Assembly (NCBI RefSeq): GCF_050433565.1
Contig: NZ_JBNPWZ010000002.1
Span: 496,001 to 560,000 of the forward strand
Source: Ornithinibacillus bavariensis
GTDB lineage: Bacteria; Bacillota; Bacilli; Bacillales; Amphibacillaceae
Direction: 5' to 3'
Length of the DNA: 64,000 nucleotides
The position numbers and the translations under genes are program-made. Shown in pieces: positions 8,926-16,338 of the stretch. The notes under the pieces were generated by a model. The model was not told the DNA's origin. It worked only from the letters and a program-made list of their open reading frames with translations, and ran no database searches. The first letter of the stretch is position 1; each line of letters opens with the position of its first letter.

Positions 8926-9488
8926 AAATAGTAGGCTTATCCGGGTCTATTGTTGGTTCAAAAACAAGAACGGCAATGGAACATACAATAAAGATTTTAG
9001 CAGAAAAAAATCCGGATATGGAGATTACATTAATTGATTTAGCAGATTATGATATACAGTTTAGTGATGGCCGAAATTATTTAGAATATGAAGGAGATAC
9101 TGGATTTGTTTCTAAGGTGTTGATGGAAGCGGATGCAATTATAATTGGTACACCTGTTTTTCAAGCTTCTATCCCAGCAACATTGAAGAACATTTTTGAT
9201 TTATTACCTGAACGTGCGTTCATGGATAAAGTGGTTGGAATAATTATTACTGCTGGTTCGGCTAAGCATTACTTGGTTGCTGAGCAACAATTAAAGCCAA
9301 TCCTATCGTATATGAAAGCAAATCTTGTTCAGTCCTATGTTTTTATTGAAGATCAGGATTTTTATCGTAAGGAAATTACAAATGATGATGTATTATTTCG
9401 ACTAGAACGTTTAGTTGATGATCTTATTTTATTAGTCAAGACATACCAGTCCATGCAAGAGACGAGAGAGGCAGAATATGGATTTTAA
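8922..9488 (+). CDS. NAD(P)H-dependent FMN reductase
   Basis: 188 residues with a flavodoxin-like fold. The N-terminal LSGSIVGSKTRTA loop binds the FMN phosphate, and GTPVFQASIPATLKNIFDLLP is the conserved FMN_red/SsuE-type motif. It is cytosolic and probably supplies FMNH2 to the monooxygenase encoded immediately upstream, with which it overlaps by four bases, indicating translational coupling. A strong terminator directly after its stop closes a two-gene operon. The length matches SsuE/MsuE-like reductases. The cofactor preference (NADH or NADPH) cannot be read from sequence. Confidence 0.85.
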   Translation: MKIVGLSGSIVGSKTRTAMEHTIKILAEKNPDMEITLIDLADYDIQFSDGRNYLEYEGDTGFVSKVLMEADAIIIGTPVFQASIPATLKNIFDLLPERAFMDKVVGIIITAGSAKHYLVAEQQLKPILSYMKANLVQSYVFIEDQDFYRKEITNDDVLFRLERLVDDLILLVKTYQSMQETREAEYGF

Positions 9489-9520
9489 AAGAATCTGGTG
9501 TTGAAACCAGATTCTTTCTT
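9487..9520 (+). terminator. Terminator of the monooxygenase/reductase operon
   Basis: Perfect 12-bp stem AAAGAATCTGGT / ACCAGATTCTTT with a short loop; the T tract is short and interrupted by a C. Confidence 0.8.
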
Positions 9521-9609
9521 AATGTATTTAAAATAGTACTGTACTTTTTACATTTGCTAGGATTATAATTATCATATTCTTTTGAACAAAATAGGAAAAG
9601 AAAAGAAGC

Positions 9610-10968
9610 GTGTATATTGTGAGAAGTACAAAATTAAATATGAAGCAACAACTCACTTCGTTAATGAGTAAGCACTTATCAGGGAAATCGATGAGTTATA
9701 AAGAAATTATAACCATCTTTATCCCTATTTTTGTTGATCAAGCATTCTTAATATTTATGAGTATGCTTAATACAGCCATGATAAGTTCATCAGGGGTTGC
9801 GGCTGTTAGCGCTGTAAGTATGGTAGATTCCCTTAATATATTCCTTGTAAATGTCTTTATTGCAGTTGCAACAGGTGGAACTGTTATTGTAGCACAGTAT
9901 AAGGGAACTAAAAATATGGAAATGGTCTCGAAAACAGCTGCACAGGCTGTTTCCGCTGTTACTATTCTATCCTTATTATTAAGTGTATTTGTCATTGTAT
10001 TTCATTCGCCAACGATTCATCTTCTATTTGGAAATGCTGAAGCGGATGTGTTAGCCAATGCAAAGCTATATCTGATAGGTAGTGCCATATCCTATCCATT
10101 GATAGGTATTTACCAAGCGGTGTGTGGTGGTCTTCGTGGAACAGGTGATACGAAACCAGTACTTGGACTATCATTGTTTATGAACCTAACAAATGTTCTC
10201 TTGAATCTATTTTTAATAACGATATTAAATCTGGGAATTGTTGGATTAGTTATTTCTGTTATTGTCTCTAGAACATTAGGGATGATCGCATCCGTTGTTT
10301 ATTTGGTGAGATTTAATGAAACGATTCGACTGCGTCTGAAACAGGCATTGCATATTGATCTTTCTATTCAAAAGAAGATCATGTATATCGGAATGCCATT
10401 TGCTGCGGAGCAACTATTTTTTAATGGTGGTAAATTATTAACGCAAACGTTTATTGTTTTCTTAGGTACCTATTCCTTAACGTCATATGCTATTGCAAAT
10501 TCAATTGCTTGGCTTTATCAAATCGGGCCTAATTCCCTTTGTATTGCAATCGTTACAGTAGTAGGACAATGTATAGGAAGAAGAGACATAGAAGATGCTA
10601 GGAAGTTTATTAAATCGTTTTTAGGACTTTCAGCCATTTTCTTTGTGGTTTCGGCAATTATCTTTTTGCCGCTATTCCCATTAATGATGAAAATGTTTAA
10701 TCCACCTGTAGAAATCATAGGTACTATTTTCATTATGGTTTTATTGAGTGCAGTTTTTCATCCGATTTTATGGTCGTTTAGCTTCTTATTACCGGCGGCA
10801 TTACGTGCAGCTGGTGACTCTAAATTTACTTCTGTAACCTCTTTATTTACGATGTGGATTGTACGTGTTGTACTTGGGTATATCTTTGGTATTACATTGG
10901 GCTATGGAATCATAGGAGTATGGATAGCGATGATTCTTGAATGGGGAGTTCGTCTATATTCGTTTTAA
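9610..10968 (+). CDS. MATE family multidrug efflux transporter, C-terminus probably frameshifted
   Basis: 452 residues with 12 predicted membrane segments. Repeated MATE features are visible: VDQAFLIFMSMLNTAMIS near the start of the first half and GMPFAAEQLFFNGGKLL at the start of the second, plus AVCGGLRGTGDTKP. It exports cationic drugs using Na+ or H+. The frame ends abruptly with EWGVRLYSF, but the +1 frame continues from about 10952 to a TAG at 11000-11002 and encodes YIRFKGHKWYAHQLI, the basic tail expected of MATE proteins. This implies one extra base near 10950. The GTG start at 9610 follows GGAAAAGAAAAGAAGC; an in-frame ATG at 9640 lacks a site. Confidence 0.8.
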   Translation: MYIVRSTKLNMKQQLTSLMSKHLSGKSMSYKEIITIFIPIFVDQAFLIFMSMLNTAMISSSGVAAVSAVSMVDSLNIFLVNVFIAVATGGTVIVAQYKGTKNMEMVSKTAAQAVSAVTILSLLLSVFVIVFHSPTIHLLFGNAEADVLANAKLYLIGSAISYPLIGIYQAVCGGLRGTGDTKPVLGLSLFMNLTNVLLNLFLITILNLGIVGLVISVIVSRTLGMIASVVYLVRFNETIRLRLKQALHIDLSIQKKIMYIGMPFAAEQLFFNGGKLLTQTFIVFLGTYSLTSYAIANSIAWLYQIGPNSLCIAIVTVVGQCIGRRDIEDARKFIKSFLGLSAIFFVVSAIIFLPLFPLMMKMFNPPVEIIGTIFIMVLLSAVFHPILWSFSFLLPAALRAAGDSKFTSVTSLFTMWIVRVVLGYIFGITLGYGIIGVWIAMILEWGVRLYSF

Positions 10969-11115
10969 AGGGCATAAATGGTATGCTCATCAGTTGATAT
11001 AGAACGAACTCTACGTTTTGCTATTCATGCTGCATTTTGAAATGAAGCATGAGGTTTGTCTTCAACCATAACTTATGCAACAATATAGCAGATAACTAAA
11101 AAAAGAGGTGTACGC

Positions 11116-11841
11116 ATGAAAATAGAAATATGGTCAGATTTTGTATGTCCATTTTGTTATATAGGAAAACGTCGTTTAGAACATGCTCTAGAGCAATTTC
11201 CCTATCGTGATAAGGTTGAGTTAGAATATAGGAGCTTTGAACTTGATCCGAATGCTGCAATTTACTCAGGTAAATCTATTCACGAAGCATTAGCAAATAA
11301 GTATGGAATGAGTTTAGATGAGGCGAGACAAGCTAATGAGAATGTGGGCCAGCAAGCTAAGACAGTTGGTTTAGACTATGATTTTGATGGTATGAAACCG
11401 ACAAATACATTTGATGCACATCGACTAGCAAAATATGCAAGTACTGTCGGAAAAGAGAAAGAGATTACGGAAAGCCTTCTTCATGCTTATTTTGTTGAAG
11501 CTAAGTTAATCAGTAATCATGATACATTATTGGAGATAGCAGAATCTGTAGGATTAGATAGAGAAATGACTTTATCCGTTTTAAAGGATACAGACCGATT
11601 CGCAACTGAGGTTCGTAATGAAGAGATGCAAGCTCAAGCATTTGGAGCAACTGGGGTACCATTTTTCGTTATTAACCAAAAGTATGCTATTTCAGGCGCT
11701 CAACCAACGGAACTGTTTTTAAGTGCTTTAAATCAGGTATGGGAAGAAGAAGCGCCAAAGCCAAAATTGCAGAGTCTCGTTGAAGATGAATCCAATATGG
11801 TATGCACTGATGAGGGTTGTATCATACCTCCAGAAAAGTAG
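11116..11841 (+). CDS. DsbA family oxidoreductase (FrnE-like)
   Basis: 241 residues, cytosolic (no signal peptide). The thioredoxin-fold active site CPFC is at residues 11-14 within SDFVCPFCYIGKRR, followed by the all-helical DsbA insertion and a cis-Pro-like GVPFFVI near residue 180. This arrangement is characteristic of the FrnE/DSBA-like thioredoxin subgroup, which catalyses disulfide exchange or isomerisation in the cytoplasm under oxidative stress. A C-terminal pair Cys-x4-Cys (VCTDEGC) is a less common extra redox or metal site. AAAAGAGGTG lies upstream of the ATG. Monocistronic. Confidence 0.88.
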   Translation: MKIEIWSDFVCPFCYIGKRRLEHALEQFPYRDKVELEYRSFELDPNAAIYSGKSIHEALANKYGMSLDEARQANENVGQQAKTVGLDYDFDGMKPTNTFDAHRLAKYASTVGKEKEITESLLHAYFVEAKLISNHDTLLEIAESVGLDREMTLSVLKDTDRFATEVRNEEMQAQAFGATGVPFFVINQKYAISGAQPTELFLSALNQVWEEEAPKPKLQSLVEDESNMVCTDEGCIIPPEK

Positions 11842-11842
11842 A

Positions 11843-11878
11843 AAAGTGACCTTGCCGATAAGGCAATGGTCATTTTTT
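11843..11878 (+). terminator. Terminator of the DsbA-like gene
   Basis: Stem TGACCTTGCC / GGCAATGGTCA (one bulged base) followed by a T6 run. Confidence 0.85.
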
Positions 11879-11975
11879 CTATATAAAATTACCATCCCTC
11901 TTGAATACTACATAATTGCTGGATAGGTTGGAACAATAAAAGTAGTGTTTTATATGATTTTAGGAGGTAGACATT

Positions 11976-12251
11976 TTGCCACAGGTTAATTTACATGAAA
12001 AGCTACAACGGGTAAGTGAAATGGTGAATGATGCCCAAGAGGCTGTAATACAAGCTCAGGGTCAGAATCTACATGTGTTAGAGCATGCGTATAGCTTACT
12101 TAAACAAGCAGAGAATGAGTTAAAAAATGTTCAAAATCAAGCTGGGGCCGAAGCAACTGAGAATCCACAGTTCCAACAGGCTTTTGAGGAATTACATGAT
12201 GTCCGACAGCAAGTACAAGAGGCACAGCAAAATATTGCGGACATCCCATAA
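11976..12251 (+). CDS. Small coiled-coil protein of unknown function
   Basis: 91 residues starting at TTG with an excellent site, TTAGGAGGTAGACAT. I do not recognise the family. The sequence is almost entirely helical with heptad-like hydrophobic spacing, Gln/Glu-rich and without Cys, signal peptide or membrane segment, so a cytosolic coiled-coil oligomer is likely. It is followed by its own hairpin and appears monocistronic. Small Gln-rich coiled-coil proteins of this size are frequent in Bacillaceae and some are sporulation-associated, but nothing here proves that. Confidence 0.7.
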   Translation: MPQVNLHEKLQRVSEMVNDAQEAVIQAQGQNLHVLEHAYSLLKQAENELKNVQNQAGAEATENPQFQQAFEELHDVRQQVQEAQQNIADIP

Positions 12252-12255
12252 CTAT

Positions 12256-12292
12256 GAGGAAGGAAAGCTTCATTCGAAGTATACCTTCCTCT
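12256..12292 (+). terminator. Probable terminator of the coiled-coil gene
   Basis: Stem GAGGAAGG / CCTTCCTC enclosing a second small hairpin (GCTTC/GAAGT), then an AT-rich stretch with interrupted T residues. Confidence 0.6.
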
Positions 12293-12405
12293 TATTATGT
12301 TTTTGAAATAGTAAAAAGGACCCTTTATACTCAACAGAAACCTCTTATGAAATGGTACTTTCGAATCAAAAATTGTCATATCGACTTTATTCGAAACCTT
12401 CGTAA

Positions 12406-12433
12406 GATAGTTGACGTAATACTGTTGACTATC
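12406..12433. promoter_or_regulatory. Imperfect palindrome upstream of the lipoprotein gene
   Basis: GATAGTTGAC-N8-GTTGACTATC: 10-bp arms with two mismatches, ending 20 bp before the TTG start. It could be an operator or an mRNA hairpin masking the ribosome site; no regulator is adjacent. Confidence 0.35.
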
Positions 12434-12452
12434 TATTAAGGGGATGAATTAT

Positions 12453-13259
12453 TTGAAGAAATGGTTAGTAGGAATTGCTTTCGTTTTTACTTCGTTTACT
12501 CTTGCTGCATGTAGCGAAAGTGCAGAGGAAGTCTATACAAAGGCATTAGAGGCAGCGGAGAAAATGGAAAGTGCAGAAGTTAGTACAGTTTTGAATCAAG
12601 AAATATCAATGGCAAATGAGGGGAAAGTAACTATTGAAAGCGATATGGAAGGTTCTGTGGTATTAGAGCCATTAGCAATGCACCAAAAGGGTAAAATGGC
12701 TATGTCCTTAGAGGGCGAGGAGTCACTTAATATGGATACAGAGATTTATCTTGTGGATGATGAAATGTATGTGTTTGAGTCACTCACGAATCAATGGATA
12801 AAGGCTGATAGTTCATTAATACCTATAGAAACATTAACGGCGGATCAACCAAATGTCACAGAACAACTTAAGATGGTAGAAGACTATATTCAGGATCTTG
12901 AATTTGAAGAAAAGGATAATGAGTTTATATACAAGCTAACTGCTGATGGTGAGGATTTTAAAAAGCTTACGCAGCAAATGTTAGAGGAATACCTTCCAAA
13001 GGATATTACAAATGAAATTGGTGATTTATCAACACTATTAGAAGAGATGGATATTAAAAAATTATCTGTTGAGATGGTTTTGGACAACAAAACATACGAC
13101 TTAAAGAAATATAATCTCGTTATGGAAATGACAATGAATGTTGAAGGCGAAGATATTTCTATTATCCAAAATGTGAAATCAACCTATAAAAAAATCAACA
13201 CAATTGATAAGATAGAAGTTCCACAGGAAGTAAAAGATGACGCAGTTGATGCTTCTTGA
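12453..13259 (+). CDS. Secreted lipoprotein, DUF6612-like
   Basis: 268 residues from the TTG at 12453 (AAGGGG nine bases upstream); the ATG at 12444 lies too close to that site. MKKWLVGIAFVFTSFTLAAC is a lipoprotein signal with the lipobox LAAC, so the mature protein is anchored on the outer face of the membrane. The remainder is an acidic beta-rich domain with repeated Met-rich strands (EGSVVLEPLAMHQKGKMAMS) and the EMYVFESLTNQWIKAD signature seen in LolA/LppX-fold lipoproteins such as DUF6612. The function is unknown; the fold suggests binding a lipid or hydrophobic ligand. It has its own terminator. Confidence 0.75.
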   Translation: MKKWLVGIAFVFTSFTLAACSESAEEVYTKALEAAEKMESAEVSTVLNQEISMANEGKVTIESDMEGSVVLEPLAMHQKGKMAMSLEGEESLNMDTEIYLVDDEMYVFESLTNQWIKADSSLIPIETLTADQPNVTEQLKMVEDYIQDLEFEEKDNEFIYKLTADGEDFKKLTQQMLEEYLPKDITNEIGDLSTLLEEMDIKKLSVEMVLDNKTYDLKKYNLVMEMTMNVEGEDISIIQNVKSTYKKINTIDKIEVPQEVKDDAVDAS

Positions 13260-13275
13260 TTTTAAAAGCAAGAAC

Positions 13276-13310
13276 AAGGATTGGTCTAAAGAGATCAATC
13301 CTTCCTTTTT
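13276..13310 (+). terminator. Terminator of the DUF6612 lipoprotein gene
   Basis: Stem AAGGATTGGTC / GATCAATCCTT (one mismatch), 6-nt loop, then a T5 run. Confidence 0.8.
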
Positions 13311-13419
13311 GTAGAAATATCCTATATCTCCTTATTTCCCCCTATTTCAATTCATAAATCATAATTTTCCAATAATAAACACCGGCTTGAGAGCTAGGTA
13401 CTAAGTTATGATACAGAAA

Positions 13420-13436
13420 TGTAAAGTTGCTCTAAA
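13420..13436 (+). promoter_or_regulatory. WalR (YycF) box
   Basis: TGTAAA-N5-TCTAAA agrees at 11 of 12 positions with the WalR consensus TGTWAH-N5-TGTWAH. It lies about 20 bp upstream of an extended -10 in front of a gene whose two domains both occur in known WalR targets (CwlO and YocH in B. subtilis). Confidence 0.6.
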
Positions 13437-13454
13437 GTTGATGAAATCTAGTAA

Positions 13455-13463
13455 TGATATACT
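13455..13463 (+). promoter_or_regulatory. Extended -10 element of the 3D-domain gene
   Basis: TGATATACT (TG-N-TATACT). The -35 region overlaps the end of the WalR box and is poor, as expected for an activator-dependent promoter. Confidence 0.5.
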
Positions 13464-13530
13464 CTTCATAGTAGATTTTTAAATAAAGAGAAAGAGATAC
13501 TACGAGAATAAGAGGAAAGCAGGGGAAAGC

Positions 13531-14637
13531 TTGAGAAAACTAACCGCAATTACCTTCGCTGTTACCGTACTATTTGGTAGTACAATAAATAGTGTTCAAG
13601 TTTTTGCAGATTCGAAGGATGATCTACAAGATATTCAGAAGCAACGTCAAGATATAAAAAACAATCTGTCAGGTGCGCAAGCAAAAATTGCAGATGTAAT
13701 GGCTGAAATAGACGATTTAAATGAGGAAATTCAACGTGTAAACGAGGAAATTTCTCAAAAACAAGAAGTGATTGATCAGACTGATAATAAAATACAAGGT
13801 ACTGTTCAAGAAATTGGGAAGCTTCAGCAGGAAATCGCGGAGCTTCAGGATGATATTAAAAAGCGTCAGGATATCCTGGAAAAAAGGATGTCTTCCTACC
13901 AAAAAACGGGTGGTTCTATAAGCTATCTAGAGGTTTTATTTGGAGCGCAAAGCTTTACGGACTTTATTAGCCGAGCCGCCATAGTAAGTACTATTACAGA
14001 CTCAGATAGTGAACTAATCGATCAATTAGATTCAGATATAAAAACAGTGGAAGAAAAGAAGCTTGAGTCTCTAAATAAGCTTGATCAATTAAATGAAATG
14101 AGAAAAGAGCAAGAAGAAAATCTTGCTGCTATTCAGGGGAAAAAACAAGCAAATGAGAATAGTAAGCATAAACTTGAGAAAAAACAATCCGATTTACTAA
14201 CCAACATTAACGAATTGAAGTCAAAGGATAGTAACCTTGCAAAAGTGGAATCAGATGTAAAGGCAAGTATTGCTGCTGAAGAAGCTAGAAAAGCAAGAGA
14301 ACTGGAACAAAAGTCAAGTGGAACTGGCCAACCAATCAAGAATGTAAAGGGTAAAACCATTACTGTTACCGCTACTGCATATACTGCAAGCTGTGAAGGG
14401 TGCTCTGGTGTAACAAAAACAGGAATAAACTTAAAAGCTAATCCAAATGCCAAAGTTATTGCTGTTGACCCATCTGTTATCCCACTAGGATCAGTGGTTT
14501 ATGTAGAGGGTTATGGCTATGCGATAGCAGGTGATGTTGGTTCAGCTATAAAGGGCAATAGAATAGATGTATTTGTATCCTCCCAAGCAAAAGCATTAAA
14601 ATGGGGAGTAAAAAAACTTAAAGTAACCATACAGTAA
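13531..14637 (+). CDS. Cell-wall hydrolase-type protein: CwlO-like coiled coil plus C-terminal 3D domain
   Basis: 368 residues from a TTG preceded by GAGGAAAGCAGGGGAAAGC. A Sec signal peptide (residues 1-27, ending VQVFA) is followed by a long charged coiled coil (about 30-245) of the PcsB/CwlO N-terminal type, including the conserved YLEVLFGAQSFTDFISR patch that in PcsB-like proteins interacts with FtsEX. The C-terminus (about 275-368) is a 3D domain: VTATAYTA, DPSVIPLG and GDVGSAIKGNRIDVF supply the three Asp residues, as in YocH, MltA-like lytic transglycosylases and Rpf2-type proteins. CwlO itself has an NlpC/P60 catalytic domain instead, so this is a different head-tail pairing. It has its own promoter and terminator. 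Confidence 0.85.
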   Translation: MRKLTAITFAVTVLFGSTINSVQVFADSKDDLQDIQKQRQDIKNNLSGAQAKIADVMAEIDDLNEEIQRVNEEISQKQEVIDQTDNKIQGTVQEIGKLQQEIAELQDDIKKRQDILEKRMSSYQKTGGSISYLEVLFGAQSFTDFISRAAIVSTITDSDSELIDQLDSDIKTVEEKKLESLNKLDQLNEMRKEQEENLAAIQGKKQANENSKHKLEKKQSDLLTNINELKSKDSNLAKVESDVKASIAAEEARKARELEQKSSGTGQPIKNVKGKTITVTATAYTASCEGCSGVTKTGINLKANPNAKVIAVDPSVIPLGSVVYVEGYGYAIAGDVGSAIKGNRIDVFVSSQAKALKWGVKKLKVTIQ

Positions 14638-14638
14638 T

Positions 14639-14688
14639 AGAGATGTGTGCTTTTGTTTACTAGACAAAAGCCACATCTCTTTTTTTTA
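14639..14688 (+). terminator. Terminator of the 3D-domain gene
   Basis: Long stem AGAGATGTG-T-GCTTTTGT / ACAAAAGC-C-ACATCTCT followed by eight T residues. Confidence 0.92.
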
Positions 14689-14737
14689 TCTAAGGATTCC
14701 TTTATACTAGAAGGATGATTGTATAGGAGGATATAGA

Positions 14738-15193
14738 ATGTCTGTAATAAAACAATTTAATTTAACACGAACATCCCTATTAACGTTTTTAAGTGAGTTA
14801 GATGAAGAAGCTTTGGACAAGAAAACAAATTACTTTGACAATACGATTCGTTGGTATATTGGTAACACTTTATTTATGGATGAGAAATTGTTATTTGTTA
14901 GTAAACAATCTCGAAAACTTCCTGAGGAATATGCCCAATTATTTAGTTCGGATATTCTTTCGTCCGAATGGACAATAAAAGCACCATCACTAGAACAGCT
15001 AATAAATGATTTAGAGGACCAACAAAATCGTATTAATAACTTTGATGAGTTTTTCTGGAAATCAAATGTAAAGTTTAAGGTTCCTTATGGGCATGTGGAA
15101 ACACACGGTGACTTGTTAATAATGCTGGCGCATCGTGAGGCAGAAATTTTAGGTAGAATGAAAGCGATGAAGCAAGTAGTGGAGGCTGAATAA
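14738..15193 (+). CDS. DinB-like four-helix protein
   Basis: 151 residues; the ATG follows TATAGGAGGATATAGA. The N-terminal helix, then IRWYIGNTLFMDEKLL (residues about 37-52) and the late APSLEQLINDLEDQQ and THGDLLIMLAHREAEILGRM helices fit the DinB_2/DinB family bundle. The metal ligands normally include a His in the RWHIGH motif, which here reads RWYIGN; later His residues (ETHG, AHREAE) remain. Family members include thiol-dependent transferases and DNA-damage-inducible proteins, but with an altered first ligand site activity is doubtful. Monocistronic. Confidence 0.65.
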   Translation: MSVIKQFNLTRTSLLTFLSELDEEALDKKTNYFDNTIRWYIGNTLFMDEKLLFVSKQSRKLPEEYAQLFSSDILSSEWTIKAPSLEQLINDLEDQQNRINNFDEFFWKSNVKFKVPYGHVETHGDLLIMLAHREAEILGRMKAMKQVVEAE

Positions 15194-15198
15194 AGACA

Positions 15199-15232
15199 TC
15201 CAGAGTCGGAAAATCGACTTTGGATTTTTTTA
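15199..15232 (+). terminator. Terminator of the DinB-like gene
   Basis: Stem TCCAGAGTCG / CGACTTTGGA (one G-U pair), 6-nt loop, T7 run. Confidence 0.85.
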
Positions 15233-15359
15233 GTTATAGAATTATGGCTATTTAGTAGTTATGGTGAAGAAAAGTTAGAAAAATTAAAAGGAAATGGAAA
15301 AGAAGTGTCGAAATAATTATGTAGTTATTAAATGGATTAAGTTGAAGGGAGAGTAGCAA

Positions 15360-15506
15360 ATGGAAAGTGAACAAAAAAGATCCCCATTTTATAAAAACTT
15401 TTTATTTTGGTTTCTACTATTACTTATTGGTTGTGCGGTGTTTGGATTTGTAAAAGGGGACGAACTCCCAAATTGGTTGGAATTTATTCGAAGATTATTA
15501 CGTTAA
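15360..15506 (+). CDS. 48-residue single-pass membrane protein
   Basis: ATG with GAAGGGAGAG upstream and TAA at 15504-15506. I do not recognise the family. A charged N-terminus (MESEQKRSPFYKN) leads into one hydrophobic helix (FLFWFLLLLIGCAVFGF) and a short tail ending in FIRRLLR. The basic C-terminus and acidic post-membrane DELPNW leave topology ambiguous. It has a clear ribosome site and is followed by a terminator, so it is likely expressed. It is too short for standard ORF cutoffs and easily missed. Confidence 0.6.
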   Translation: MESEQKRSPFYKNFLFWFLLLLIGCAVFGFVKGDELPNWLEFIRRLLR

Positions 15507-15550
15507 TTAACTCTATTATTTAATAGTTTGCTATGATCAAAGTTATAGTA

Positions 15551-15588
15551 GAGAGGTCCCTCATTGTAATAAAAGGGACCTTCTTTCT
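15551..15588. terminator. Hairpin between convergent small-protein and isochorismatase genes
   Basis: Stem AGGTCCCT / AGGGACCT followed by TCTTTCT; usable in both directions, since the leftward gene ends at 15591. Confidence 0.7.
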
Positions 15589-15590
15589 AG

Positions 15591-16121
15591 TTATTTATAC
15601 ATTTCTTCATATTCTTCAAAATCCTGTACCTCGATTACATCAGACCAATGTAAAACGGTTCCTACAAAATCTCTTATATCTAAACCTCTCATTTCATAGG
15701 TTTCATCCGTATTTACAGTTCCTGTAGCATCTTCAATAAATGTAACCTTATATCCACGATCATAAGCAGAAATTGCTGTGAACATACAACAAAACTCTGT
15801 ATTAAATCCAGTAATGAAAAGATGCTCTACACCTAGTTCTTCAAGTAAGGTAGCAAGATTGGTTTGAAAAAATGCACTAGGAGTTTCCTTCTCAATAATG
15901 TAATCTGCATATTCTTTTAGATTGGAAACGATTTGTGAGCCTTCAGAATACCTATGAAGTTGGCTTTCTTCATGTTGATCGAAATGTTGAACGAATATAA
16001 CAGGTTCTTTTTTGCTTTTACAATTTTGAATTATACTCTCTATTAAGAATAATTCTTCTTTAAAGTCACGAAAATTTACAATTCCGTATTGAACATCAAT
16101 AACTAATAGGGCTTTTTTCAT
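15591..16121 (-). CDS. Isochorismatase-family cysteine hydrolase
   Basis: 176 residues, cytosolic. Begins MKKALLVIDVQ with the catalytic Asp9; the Lys of the triad is probably Lys78 in EKETPSAFFQT, and the nucleophile is Cys111 in FNTEFCCMFTA, followed by the conserved AYDRGYKVTFIEDAT. This is the nicotinamidase/isochorismatase fold. Family substrates are amides or enol ethers (nicotinamide, isochorismate, N-carbamoylsarcosine). No siderophore or NAD genes are adjacent, so the substrate is open. The ATG follows GAAAGGATTTTATAT. Monocistronic, convergent with the upstream small gene. Confidence 0.85.
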   Translation of the reverse strand: MKKALLVIDVQYGIVNFRDFKEELFLIESIIQNCKSKKEPVIFVQHFDQHEESQLHRYSEGSQIVSNLKEYADYIIEKETPSAFFQTNLATLLEELGVEHLFITGFNTEFCCMFTAISAYDRGYKVTFIEDATGTVNTDETYEMRGLDIRDFVGTVLHWSDVIEVQDFEEYEEMYK

Positions 16122-16338
16122 ATATAAAATCCTTTCTTTGTTAGTTATGAATTTTTAGAGATGGAATACCACATGATGTTAAGCCTCCTAGTAATAGTAA
16201 ATAATTATTCTATTTATATTTCGATAGTTAGTATAGAATTCCTGCTTTATCATAAATAGTTATTATCTTGATGGATAAGTCATGATAAAATAGATTAACA
16301 GAATTTTTAAAAGTCAGAATTATAGTGAGGGTACTAGC

